This document shows, piece by piece, positions 9,180 to 17,535 of a stretch of 64,000 bases of DNA. The notes under the pieces are model-generated. The model did not search any database, was not told the origin of the DNA, and saw only the letters and a list, made by a program, of their open reading frames with translations. Origin of the DNA: Guyparkeria sp. SCN-R1 (GTDB lineage Bacteria > Pseudomonadota > Gammaproteobacteria > Halothiobacillales > Halothiobacillaceae); the NCBI RefSeq assembly GCF_003932495.1, contig NZ_QZMT01000002.1, positions 105,881 to 169,880 on the forward strand, written 5' to 3'. Within the stretch, counting starts at the first letter, position 1; the number at the start of each line of letters is the position of its first letter. Both the position numbers and the translations under genes were made by a program.

Positions 9180-9388
9180 GGAGCCTCTGTGCGAGTCCGA
9201 TGACGTTCTGCGCGCCCTGAGCCGGGCAGCTGCAAGGCGACCGCCCGCCGCGGAAGGGTTGTTCCCTTTCCAAGGGCGGCAACGCAGCAGATGCTCGGCT
9301 CAGGGTGTGCCCGCAGGGGGCTGGCCGCCGGCTCGCCTGATAACCGTTTCGCCAGCCCAGAGCGACATCGGACTTGTGCAGAGGCTCC
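9180..9388. mobile_element. MITE-like inverted-repeat element between pstA and pstB
   Basis: Imperfect terminal inverted repeats, 9180-9210 and 9358-9388, match at about 26 of 31 positions. The outer 23 bp match at 20 of 23 and read inward as GGAGCCTCTG(T/C)(G/A)C(G/A)AGTCCG. The 209-bp element has no credible coding frame; the interior carries a further inverted CCCTGAGCCG/CGGCTCAGGG pair. No clear target-site duplication flanks it. Its ends resemble those of the element at 40801-41065 (15 of 20 terminal bases). It is non-autonomous, with no transposase in the window. It ends 1 bp before the pstA stop codon. Confidence 0.65.
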
Positions 9389-9389
9389 A

Positions 9390-10556
9390 TTACCAGCGGT
9401 GTTCGAACTTCTTGCGCAGATAGACCGCGGTGGCATTGAGCGTGATCAGCACCGACAGCAATACCAGGATGCCCGCGGCGGTCCGCTCGACGTAGGCCGA
9501 CTCCGGCATGCCCGCCCAGGTGAAGATCTGCGCCGGCAGTACGGTGGCCGCCTGGGTAAAGCTGCCCGGTGCATCCGGGATGTAGGCGATCATGCCGATG
9601 ATGATCAGCGGCGCGGTCTCGCCCAGCGCCTGGGCCAGGCCGATGATCGAGCCGGTAAGAATCCCGGGCATCGATAGCGGCAAGACGTGGTCACGCACGG
9701 TCTGCCAGCGGGTCGCACCGACGCCGTAGGCCGCCTGACGGATCGAGTCGGGCACGGCGCGCAACGCGGCGCGCGAGGTAATGATGATGATCGGCAGGGT
9801 CATCAGGCCCAGCGTCAGACCGCCGGCCAGCGCCGAGGAACGCGGCGCGCCGAAGAAGTTGATGAAGATCGCCAGCCCCAGCAGACCGAACAGGATCGAG
9901 GGGATCGCGGCGAGGTTGTTGATGTTGATCTCGAGAAAGCGCGTGAAGCGGTTGTCCGGCGCGAATTCCTCGAGATAGACCGCCGTCATCACCCCCACCG
10001 GGAAGGCAAACGCCAGGGTCACGATCAGTACCAGCACCGAGCCGATCGCCGCCGAGGCGAGACCCGCCATCTCGGGCAACTTGGAATCACCGTTGGTGAA
10101 AAACCCGGTGTTGAAACGCAACTCGGCGCGCCCTTCCTCGACCATCCGCTCGACCACCGCGACCTGCTTGTCCTTGAGCCGGGACTTCCTGCCCTTGAGG
10201 TGCTGGTCGACCGCGTCGTCGGCAAGCACCCATTCGGTCTGCTTGGTGCCCATCAGCGAGTCGTCCTCGGCCATGCGTCCGGGGATCAGTCGAAGGTACC
10301 CGCGGCTGACCAGTTCCCGGTAGTCCGCTTCGACGGCGGCCAGCGGCAGTTCGGCGGCCCGTTCGCTGTAGTCGATCTCGATCTCGATGTAGGCCTGCTG
10401 GAACGCCGGCAGCCCCTTGATCAGCATATCGGCAAGGAAGAACAGCAGGAACGCGCCGGCCGCGATCAGCGCCGACATCGACAACCACTTCATCCGGGCG
10501 GACTTGCGGTGGCGCTTTTTCAGCTGGCGGGAGATGTCGTCGAGGGACTGTGCCAT
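9390..10556 (-). CDS. pstA: Phosphate ABC transporter permease PstA
   Basis: 388 residues. One transmembrane helix (about 25-47) is followed by an extra periplasmic segment of about 120 residues (to about 165), then the conserved five-helix permease domain with the EAA-type cytoplasmic loop (AAYGVGATRWQTVRDHVLPLSMPGILTG). The extra N-terminal segment makes it longer than E. coli PstA (296) and is typical of the PstA subgroup in several proteobacteria. It partners PstC and PstB. A 24-bp gap separates it from pstC, consistent with one operon. Confidence 0.94.
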   Translation of the reverse strand: MAQSLDDISRQLKKRHRKSARMKWLSMSALIAAGAFLLFFLADMLIKGLPAFQQAYIEIEIDYSERAAELPLAAVEADYRELVSRGYLRLIPGRMAEDDSLMGTKQTEWVLADDAVDQHLKGRKSRLKDKQVAVVERMVEEGRAELRFNTGFFTNGDSKLPEMAGLASAAIGSVLVLIVTLAFAFPVGVMTAVYLEEFAPDNRFTRFLEININNLAAIPSILFGLLGLAIFINFFGAPRSSALAGGLTLGLMTLPIIIITSRAALRAVPDSIRQAAYGVGATRWQTVRDHVLPLSMPGILTGSIIGLAQALGETAPLIIIGMIAYIPDAPGSFTQAATVLPAQIFTWAGMPESAYVERTAAGILVLLSVLITLNATAVYLRKKFEHRW

Positions 10557-10580
10557 GACGGGAGCTTTCCGGTTGATCGA

Positions 10581-11840
10581 TTACAGGTTGTTGACCGCGT
10601 ACTTCTCGCGGAAGCGGCGGATCATCACCACCGAGACGAAGTTCAGCGCCAGCGTGACCACGAACAGCATCAGGCCGAGGGCGAAGGCCGACAGGGTCGC
10701 GGCCGACTCGAACTCGTTGTCGCCGGTCAGTGCCGAGACAATGCTCACCGTCACGGTGGTCATGTCCTCGAGCGGATTGGCGGTGAGGTTCGGGCGCATG
10801 CCCGCGGCCATCACCACGATCATGGTCTCGCCCAGCGCCCGCGAGACGCCCAGCAACGTCGCCGAGACGATGCCCGGCAAGGCGGCGGGCAGCACCACGT
10901 GGCGAATGGTCTCGTTGCGGGTGGTGCCCAGCGCCAGCGACCCCTGCCGCATGGCCGTGGGCACCGAGCTGATGACGTCGTCGGACAGCGAGGAGATGAA
11001 CGGGATGATCATGATGCCCATGACGATCCCGGGCGCCAGCGCGTTGTTGAACGAGGCCTCCAGGCCGACCGAATCGGCGGCCGAGACGATCAGCGGGGCG
11101 ACGGTGATCGCGGCGAAAAAGCCGTAGACGACGGTCGGGATGCCGGCGAGCACCTCGAGCACCGGCTTGGCCACGTCACGCACCTTGGGTGGTGCGTACT
11201 CGGCCATGTAGATCGCCGCCGAGACGCCGATGGGCACGGCCACTAGCATGGCGATGGCGGTGATCATGAAGGTGCCGGCGAACAGCGGTAGGGCACCGAA
11301 GTTGCCGCTGGATCCTTCACCGGCCTCGGCGCGCCCGGCCGACTCGAGGAAGGAATCTCCCGGGGCCCAGTTGGTGCCGGTGATGAAGTACCAGAAGCTC
11401 TCCATCTGGAAGAAGCGGATCGCCTCGAACAGGATGGAGAACAGGATGCCGAAGGTCGCGAAGATCGAAATCGAGGCCGCGCCGATCAACACCCACTTGA
11501 CCGCCCGTTCGAGCGAGTCGCGGGCACGCAGCTCCGGCCGAACGCGCCTCAGGCCGACGAACAAGCCGAACGCCCCGAGCCCCAGCGCGCCGGCCACTGC
11601 CAGCCAGCCGGGGAAGGCCGTTTCGGACAGGCCCAGCACGATGGCCGCGATCATGGCGACGACCACCGCCGGGCCGGCGGCACTCAGGACGGTGAACCAG
11701 GCGTACTGATCCGGCTGGGAATGCATGTGCGCCCCACCAGCACGGACCCGTGCAGCCTTGGAGCGGCCGAGGAAGAACCCCAGCACCCCGAGGAGCAGCA
11801 CCCCGGCAAAGAACGTCATCAGTATCTGGTCGGTCTGCAT
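10581..11840 (-). CDS. pstC: Phosphate ABC transporter permease PstC
   Basis: 419 residues, longer than E. coli PstC (319) because of an N-terminal extension with extra hydrophobic segments (about residues 6-24, 53-75 and 80-100). The permease core, about residues 135-415, has the WFYFITGTNW-like motif (SFWYFITGTNWAPG) and the EAA-type loop (GSLALGTTRNETIRHVVLPAALPGIVSA). It is the second gene of pstSCAB, separated from pstS by 224 bp that include an attenuator-like hairpin. Confidence 0.94.
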   Translation of the reverse strand: MQTDQILMTFFAGVLLLGVLGFFLGRSKAARVRAGGAHMHSQPDQYAWFTVLSAAGPAVVVAMIAAIVLGLSETAFPGWLAVAGALGLGAFGLFVGLRRVRPELRARDSLERAVKWVLIGAASISIFATFGILFSILFEAIRFFQMESFWYFITGTNWAPGDSFLESAGRAEAGEGSSGNFGALPLFAGTFMITAIAMLVAVPIGVSAAIYMAEYAPPKVRDVAKPVLEVLAGIPTVVYGFFAAITVAPLIVSAADSVGLEASFNNALAPGIVMGIMIIPFISSLSDDVISSVPTAMRQGSLALGTTRNETIRHVVLPAALPGIVSATLLGVSRALGETMIVVMAAGMRPNLTANPLEDMTTVTVSIVSALTGDNEFESAATLSAFALGLMLFVVTLALNFVSVVMIRRFREKYAVNNL

Positions 11841-11983
11841 TTCAGCGCTTTCCGTCTCGTTTCGTGCATCGCCACGGCATTGCCGAGCGAGTCCGGGTTG
11901 GGTAATCCAAAGCGGCCATTATTGAGAAGCTGGCTCCTGTTGCAAGCATTCGGTGATCGAGACACCAAACACTTGCGACAAGA

Positions 11984-12012
11984 GAAAGCCGGCGGATGAC
12001 CCACCGGCTTTC
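11984..12012 (-). terminator. Attenuator-like hairpin between pstS and pstC
   Basis: On the reverse strand a 9-bp stem, GAAAGCCGG with CCGGCTTTC, encloses an 11-nt loop about 50 bp after the pstS stop. The following sequence (TCTTGTCG) is not a good U-tract. Partial termination or 3'-end protection of pstS mRNA is more likely than full termination, in keeping with the usual excess of binding protein over permease. Confidence 0.5.
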
Positions 12013-12064
12013 CCCGTCCCTGGGAGGGCGTCCGTCCCCATCGCTGGGGAAACGGCCCCTGCGC

Positions 12065-13081
12065 TTACTTGAGGTCGGACAGCTGGAGCGTCTTGCGCTC
12101 GGCGACTGCCGATTGCAGCTCCTCGAGTTCCGCCTGCGGCAACGGGATCATGCCGATGCCCTTGAGGTAGCCCAAATCGCTGATCATCTTGTCGCTCATG
12201 AACAGGTCGACGTAGTCGTTCATGGCCGGGACGTCATCCGCGTGGCTGTTCTTGATGTAGAAGAACAGGGAACGGGAGACCGGGTACTCGCCCGAACCGA
12301 TCGCGTCCGGCTCCGGCGCCACGCCGTCAATGTTCGAGCCGATCAGCTTGTTGCTGTTCTCCTCGAGGAAGCTGTAACCGAAGATGCCGAAGGCGTCGGT
12401 GTCGTTCTCGAGCTTCTGCACGATCAGGTTATCGTTCTCGCCGGCGTCGATGTAGGCACCATCCTTGCGCAGGTTGGCGTAGCCTTCGTTGCCGTAGGCT
12501 TCCATCTCCTCGGTCACGGCCTCGAGCACCAGCTCCTCGAAGGCGTCACGGGTGCCGGAGGTGGACGGCGGGCCGTAGACGCGGATCTCGCGATCCGGCA
12601 GCGAGGAGTCGATGTCGCTCCACTTCTTGTACGGGTTGTCGACCAGCTCACCATCGACCGGCACCTGCTCGAGCAGCGCCATGGCAATCTGCTCGCGGGT
12701 GAACTCGGCGCTGTCGTTCTTGTTGCTCTGGGCGAAGGCGATGCCGTCGTAGCCGATCATGGCCTCGGTGATGTCGGTGACACCGTTTTCCTGGCAGCGC
12801 TCGAACTCGGAGGGCTTCATCCGACGCGAGGCGTTGGTGATGTCCGGGGTATTCAGGCCGTTGCCTTCGCAGAACAGCTTCATGCCGCCGCCGGAACCGG
12901 TCGACTCGATGACCGGGGTCGGCCACTTGGTGGTCGCGCCCAGTTCTTCGGCCACGTAGCTGGCGAACGGGAACACGGTCGAGGAGCCAACGATGCGGAT
13001 CTGGTCCCGGGCGTGGGCCGTGCTGATGGAGGCGGCCATGACGACGGCCAGGCCAATGCTGGTTACGGCAAACGGTTTCAT
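12065..13081 (-). CDS. pstS: Periplasmic phosphate-binding protein PstS
   Basis: 338 residues. It has a signal peptide with a hydrophobic core and an AHA cleavage motif near residue 24 (MKPFAVTSIGLAVVMAAS... AHA). The mature protein begins RDQIRIVGSSTVFPFASYVAEELG, the phosphate-binding loop with Ser-Ser-Thr. Further ligand-region blocks are STGSGGGMKLFCEG and PSTSGTRDAFEELV. It belongs to the PstS/SphX-like type rather than the classic E. coli type. It is the first gene of the operon, with TGTCAC repeats upstream that fit PhoB control. Confidence 0.94.
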   Translation of the reverse strand: MKPFAVTSIGLAVVMAASISTAHARDQIRIVGSSTVFPFASYVAEELGATTKWPTPVIESTGSGGGMKLFCEGNGLNTPDITNASRRMKPSEFERCQENGVTDITEAMIGYDGIAFAQSNKNDSAEFTREQIAMALLEQVPVDGELVDNPYKKWSDIDSSLPDREIRVYGPPSTSGTRDAFEELVLEAVTEEMEAYGNEGYANLRKDGAYIDAGENDNLIVQKLENDTDAFGIFGYSFLEENSNKLIGSNIDGVAPEPDAIGSGEYPVSRSLFFYIKNSHADDVPAMNDYVDLFMSDKMISDLGYLKGIGMIPLPQAELEELQSAVAERKTLQLSDLK

Positions 13082-13146
13082 ACAGGTGATACCTCAGGTG
13101 AAATGCAACACAACGCTAGTACAGGAGTGGAGTCTGAGGATCGTTT

Positions 13147-13186
13147 GTGACAGCAAGATGAATGTGTGACAACGGTTCGGTGACAA
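13147..13186 (-). promoter_or_regulatory. Pho-box-like TGTCAC repeats upstream of pstS
   Basis: On the reverse strand three (T/C)TGTCAC units occur, at 13180-13186, 13166-13172 and 13147-13153, in direct orientation 66-105 bp upstream of the pstS ATG. PhoB boxes are direct repeats of a CTGTCAT-like heptamer. The spacing here (14 and 19 bp) is not the canonical 11, although a degenerate CATTCAT sits 11 bp before the last unit. PhoB binding is plausible, not shown. Confidence 0.45.
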
Positions 13187-13285
13187 GCGAAGAAACAAGA
13201 GACCAGAAGTGAGAAGACAGCAAGCCAAGGCGGCCACTTCTGATATCTGAACACCGATCTCTGACCCCGCCGCCGCAGACGGACC

Positions 13286-16200
13286 TTATGCCGTCTGCGG
13301 CGGCCTGACCCGGAACCACACCGCGTACATCGCGGGCAGGAACACGATGGTCAACACCGTGCCGACGGCGATCCCGCCAATCAGGGTGACCGCCAGCGGC
13401 CCCCAGAAGGTGCTGGCCGTCAGCGGCACGAAGGCGAGCACCGCCGCCAGCGCCGTGAGCACCACCGGCCGGGCTCGACGGATGGTCGCCTCGATCACCG
13501 CCGTGTGACGGTCGTCGCCGGCGCGGCGGTTCTCGTCGATCTGCCCCACCAGGATCAGGGTGTTGCGCATGAGTATCCCCGCCAGCCCGATGAGTCCCAG
13601 CAACGCGACGAAACCGAACGGCTGGTTGAACAGCGCCAGGGCACCGGCCGCGCCGATCAGGCCCAAGGGCGCGGTCAACAGCACCATGAACAGCCCCGGG
13701 AACGAGCGCATGTTGAGCATCAACAGGGTGAGCATCAGCACCACCATCAGCGGCATCACCACCTTGATCGAATCCTGCGCCCGGCCCGATTGCTCGACGG
13801 TGCCGCCGATCTCGATCCGGTAACCGGCCGGCAGCTCGGCGCGCAACTCGGCCAGGTCGTCCCAGCTGGCGAAGGTGGCATCCGGCGGCTGCGCGCCGCG
13901 GATCTCGGCATTCACGTTGAGATACGGGGTCTGGTTGCGTCGCTTGAACACCGGCAGCTCGGTCTCCACACGGATCTCGCCGAGCTGGGCGAGCGGCACG
14001 CTGCTGCCGTCGGCCAGGCGAATGGGTAGGGTCTCGAGCCGGGCGGGGTCGCGCGCCACGGCCGGGTCACCGCGCACCAGCACCTCGATACCACGGATGC
14101 CCTCGCGCAACTCGGTGGCAACCTGGCCATTGATCAGGCCGGCGGTCTGGCGCTGCACCTCGACCGGTGTCAGGCCGAAGGCCGCCAACCGCACCGGATC
14201 GAGCGACAGCGACAGCGCTGGCACCTGCCGCCCCCACTCCAGATGCGGGTCGACCAGATGCGGATTCTCGGCCATGACGCGACGCACCCGCTCACCGATC
14301 GCGACCAGCTGGTCGATCTCCGGGCCCATCACCCGGAACTGCACCGGCCAGACCACCGGCGGGCCGTAGAGCAGCGGGTGCGGACGCACGCGAGCCTCGG
14401 GGAAGGCACCATCGGCGATCATGGCCTCCAGGCGTTCACGCAGGGCCTCGCGCGCCTCGGCATCGTGGGTGACGGCGATAATCTTGGCGAAGGCGGGGTC
14501 GGGCAGCTCGGGGTTGAGCGCGAGGAAGAAGCGCGGCGCGCCACGGCCGATGTAGGTCGACAGCGATTCCAGCGCCGGGTCGTCCTCGATCGCCGCGGCC
14601 AGCCGTTCGGCCACCTCGCGCGTGGCCGTTGTCGAGCTGCCCTCGGGCAGCTGGATGTCGATCAGCAACTCGGGCCGGTCGGAGCTGGGGAAGAACTGCT
14701 GGGCCACGCCCTTGCCCATCAGCACCGCCGAGGCGACAAATAAAATCAACGTGCCGCCGAGCACCCACCAGCGATGCGCGACGCAAGCGGTAATCAGCCA
14801 GCGCAGCGCCCGGTAGACCCGCCCGCTATACATCTCGCCTGGCGACGGCTCGATGCGCGGCAACAGCTTGACGCCGAGATACGGCGTGAACACCACCGCG
14901 ACGAACCACGAGGCGATCAGGGAGATGCCCAGAATCCAGAAGATATTGCCGGCGTACTCGCCGACGTTCGACTGGGCAAAACCGATCGGCACGAAGCCGA
15001 CCACGGTGACTAGGGTACCCACCAGCATCGGCATGGCAGTGACCGTCCAGGCATGACCCGCCGCCGCGATGCGATCGGCGCCCTCCTCGAGCTTCACCAG
15101 CATCATCTCGATGGCGATGATGGCATCGTCCACCAACAGGCCGAGCGAGAGGATCAGCGCCCCGAGGGTGATGCGATCGAGGTTCTTGCCGGTGATCTGC
15201 ATCACCACGAAGGTCACGGCCAGCGTCAGCGGCACGGCCATCGCCACCACCAACCCGGCGCGCAACCCCAGGGCAAGGAACCCCACCAGCATCACCACAC
15301 CCAGGGCGAGCAGGAACTTGATCTGGAAGGTGTCGACCGCCAGCCGGATCGCATCGGCCTGGTTGGTGACCTTTTCCAGTTGCACCCCGGCAGGCAAACC
15401 GGTAGCGACACGCTCCTCGAAGGCCGCCAACCGCTTGCCGAGCCTCAGGCCGTTGACGTTTTCCTCCATGATCACGCCCACCATCAGGGCGCGCTCGCCG
15501 TTGTTCTCCACCACGAAGGCCGGCGGGTCGGCCAGTCGGCGCGAGACCTCGGCCACGTCCGAGACCCGCAGCACCCGCCCGTCGATGGTCAGCGGGGTGG
15601 CCGCGATGCGCTCGATGGTCTCGGGGCCCTCGGCATCGAGCCCCGGCCCGACCCGAAGATACAACCGTGGCCCGTCAGTCTCGATCAGGCCGCGGCCGGT
15701 CAGGCGGTTCTGGCCGTCGATGGCCTCGGCGACCGCCTCGACCGACAGGCCCATCGACTGGATGCGCGCCGGATCGAGACGGATCTCGACCCGGTCGTCC
15801 TGCTCGCCGATCAGGTGGGCCTTGCCCACGCCCTCGACCCGCAGCGCCTCACGCCGCAGCGTCTCGGCGGCATCCACCAGCGTGCGCTGATCCACCCCCG
15901 GCGCGGTCAGGGCGTAGAGCGTGAAATAGACATCCGAGAAGTCGTCGTTGAAGAACGGCCCGGCGACCCCCGGCGGCAGCTGTGGGCCGGCATCGGAGAG
16001 GTGCTTGCGCACCTGGTAAAAGATGTCATTGACCGCCTCGGGCGGCGTCGATTCCTCGAAGTTGATGCGCAGATACACCGAGCCGGGCCGGGCGATGGTC
16101 TCGACGAAGTCGAAATACGGTACGTTGTCGAGCGCGCGCTCCAGCGGCTCGCCCACCTGCTCCTGCATCTCGCGCGCACTTGCGCCGTCCCAGTGCGCCT

Positions 16201-16366
16201 CGGCAAGCATCACCTTGAGGGTGAAGGCCGGGTCCTCGGCACGCCCCAGCGAGACGAAGGCATACAGCCCGGCGAAGGCGACCAGCAAGATCAGATAGAG
16301 GGTGATCGACCGCTCGCGGACGGCCAGCGCGGAGAGATTGAAACGGCTGACCACCGACTGGCTCAA
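13286..16366 (-). CDS. RND-family efflux transporter permease
   Basis: 1026 residues; an inner-membrane proton-driven efflux subunit of the AcrB/HAE superfamily. It has the 12-helix RND layout: helix 1 at about 22-40 (ITLYLILLVAFAGLYAFV), a large periplasmic domain, helices 2-6 from about 345 (the LGLLVDDAIIAIEMM motif with the proton-relay Asp pair at about 412-413), a second periplasmic domain, and helices 8-12 from about 865. It starts with TTG at 16364-16366, and the TTGA overlap with the adaptor gene's stop implies translational coupling. No outer-membrane channel gene is adjacent. The substrate cannot be predicted; it resembles the shorter HAE1 pumps without close similarity to AcrB. 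Confidence 0.9.
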   Translation of the reverse strand: MSQSVVSRFNLSALAVRERSITLYLILLVAFAGLYAFVSLGRAEDPAFTLKVMLAEAHWDGASAREMQEQVGEPLERALDNVPYFDFVETIARPGSVYLRINFEESTPPEAVNDIFYQVRKHLSDAGPQLPPGVAGPFFNDDFSDVYFTLYALTAPGVDQRTLVDAAETLRREALRVEGVGKAHLIGEQDDRVEIRLDPARIQSMGLSVEAVAEAIDGQNRLTGRGLIETDGPRLYLRVGPGLDAEGPETIERIAATPLTIDGRVLRVSDVAEVSRRLADPPAFVVENNGERALMVGVIMEENVNGLRLGKRLAAFEERVATGLPAGVQLEKVTNQADAIRLAVDTFQIKFLLALGVVMLVGFLALGLRAGLVVAMAVPLTLAVTFVVMQITGKNLDRITLGALILSLGLLVDDAIIAIEMMLVKLEEGADRIAAAGHAWTVTAMPMLVGTLVTVVGFVPIGFAQSNVGEYAGNIFWILGISLIASWFVAVVFTPYLGVKLLPRIEPSPGEMYSGRVYRALRWLITACVAHRWWVLGGTLILFVASAVLMGKGVAQQFFPSSDRPELLIDIQLPEGSSTTATREVAERLAAAIEDDPALESLSTYIGRGAPRFFLALNPELPDPAFAKIIAVTHDAEAREALRERLEAMIADGAFPEARVRPHPLLYGPPVVWPVQFRVMGPEIDQLVAIGERVRRVMAENPHLVDPHLEWGRQVPALSLSLDPVRLAAFGLTPVEVQRQTAGLINGQVATELREGIRGIEVLVRGDPAVARDPARLETLPIRLADGSSVPLAQLGEIRVETELPVFKRRNQTPYLNVNAEIRGAQPPDATFASWDDLAELRAELPAGYRIEIGGTVEQSGRAQDSIKVVMPLMVVLMLTLLMLNMRSFPGLFMVLLTAPLGLIGAAGALALFNQPFGFVALLGLIGLAGILMRNTLILVGQIDENRRAGDDRHTAVIEATIRRARPVVLTALAAVLAFVPLTASTFWGPLAVTLIGGIAVGTVLTIVFLPAMYAVWFRVRPPQTA

Positions 16367-17493
16367 GGCGAGGTCTCCTCGACCTCGTCCCCCGCACCGG
16401 CCGCGACCTCGTCGCCGCGGCGCGGCGTGACCGCCTGACCGTCGTGGAGGCGATTGACCCCGGCAATCACCACCAGCGCACCGGCCGGCAGGTCGGACTC
16501 GATCACGGCATGGCCGGCCTCGAGGCGCAGCACGCGTACGGGGACCGCCTCGACCCGCCCATCGACCACCCGGAAGACCCGTGGATCATCGTCACGGGCG
16601 AAGACGGCACCGATTGGCACGCGCTGATGCGGTGTCGGCTGGTTGAACTCCAGCATGGCAGTCTGGCCCAGCGACCAGGGTCGCCCGTCGGCCGCGGGGA
16701 GGCGATACCGGGCGGCAAACGTCCGGCTGACCGGATCGGCCGCGCCGCTCACCGAATCGAGCGTGGCTTCGAGCTCGGCGTCATCGCTTTCCAGGCGCGC
16801 CATACCCGTTTCGGGCAGACCGGACACGCGCCGCTCGGGCACGTCCACCTCGATCAGCCGGCCGTCATCGGCCGCCAGCCGCACCACCGGCTGGCCGGCG
16901 GCCACCACGTCGCCGACATCGGCGACCAGCTCGATCACCACGCCCGCGAAGGGCGCCGCCAGCGTGGCGTAGTCGAGCGCATTGCGCGCCTCGGCCAGCC
17001 GCGCGCGGATGCTGGCCACGCGGGCGCGGGTCGCCTGTTCGCGCGAGATCGCCTGGTCGAGGGCCTGCTGGCTGGCCACCTGCCGCTGGCGCAGCTCGCG
17101 GGCACGTGCAAGCTCCTGCCCGGCCAGCCGCGCCTCGGACTCGGCCTGAGCGAGCTCGGCCTCGACCGAGTCGACCCGTGCGGTGAGATCACGGCTATCG
17201 AGGTGGGCCAGGGGTTCACCGGCGGTGACGCGCTGGCCCCGCCGCACCGGGCGCTCGTCGATGCGCCCGGCGGCCTGAAAGCCGACCGATGCGGTGGTCT
17301 CGGCGGTCACCTCGCCGACCAGCGGCGCCTGTTCCACCACGCCGGTCGCTACCGGGGCGACCAGCACCACGGGGGCCTCAGAGTCGGCCGACTCGGACTC
17401 GGCCAATGCCTCACCGATGGGCAGGCCCTGCGTCAGCATCAGACCGCCGAGCAGGCCCAGCAGGGGCAGAAAAAAACCAGGGCGCTTTGCCAT
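16363..17493 (-). CDS. RND efflux periplasmic adaptor (membrane fusion protein)
   Basis: 376 residues. It bridges the RND permease to an outer-membrane channel. It begins MAKRPGFFLPLLGLLGG, an N-terminal hydrophobic signal or anchor; the open frame extends 44 codons upstream without conserved content. The order is beta-barrel/lipoyl half (GFQAAGRIDERPVRRGQRVTAGEPLAHLD), an alpha-helical hairpin (about 100-165, rich in Ala/Glu/Arg), and a second lipoyl half (YATLAAPFAGVVIELVADVGDVVAAGQPVVRL), followed by beta-barrel and membrane-proximal domains. It is coupled to the downstream permease by a 4-bp overlap and divergent from the photolyase gene. Confidence 0.9.
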   Translation of the reverse strand: MAKRPGFFLPLLGLLGGLMLTQGLPIGEALAESESADSEAPVVLVAPVATGVVEQAPLVGEVTAETTASVGFQAAGRIDERPVRRGQRVTAGEPLAHLDSRDLTARVDSVEAELAQAESEARLAGQELARARELRQRQVASQQALDQAISREQATRARVASIRARLAEARNALDYATLAAPFAGVVIELVADVGDVVAAGQPVVRLAADDGRLIEVDVPERRVSGLPETGMARLESDDAELEATLDSVSGAADPVSRTFAARYRLPAADGRPWSLGQTAMLEFNQPTPHQRVPIGAVFARDDDPRVFRVVDGRVEAVPVRVLRLEAGHAVIESDLPAGALVVIAGVNRLHDGQAVTPRRGDEVAAGAGDEVEETSP

Positions 17494-17535
17494 ACTCACC
17501 GGCCATTCCTCCCTGCAGCCATTAGCCAACCGTCC

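Noticed and set aside
9687..11246. A 519-codon forward open frame across pstA and pstC
   Set aside because: It is antisense to two clearly coding genes, its composition is dominated by Arg/Gly/His from high-GC shadowing, and it has no ribosome-binding site or recognised domain.
15053..16438. A 461-codon forward frame across the RND permease gene
   Set aside because: Antisense shadow of a well-supported transporter; low-complexity Gln/His/Arg-rich translation.
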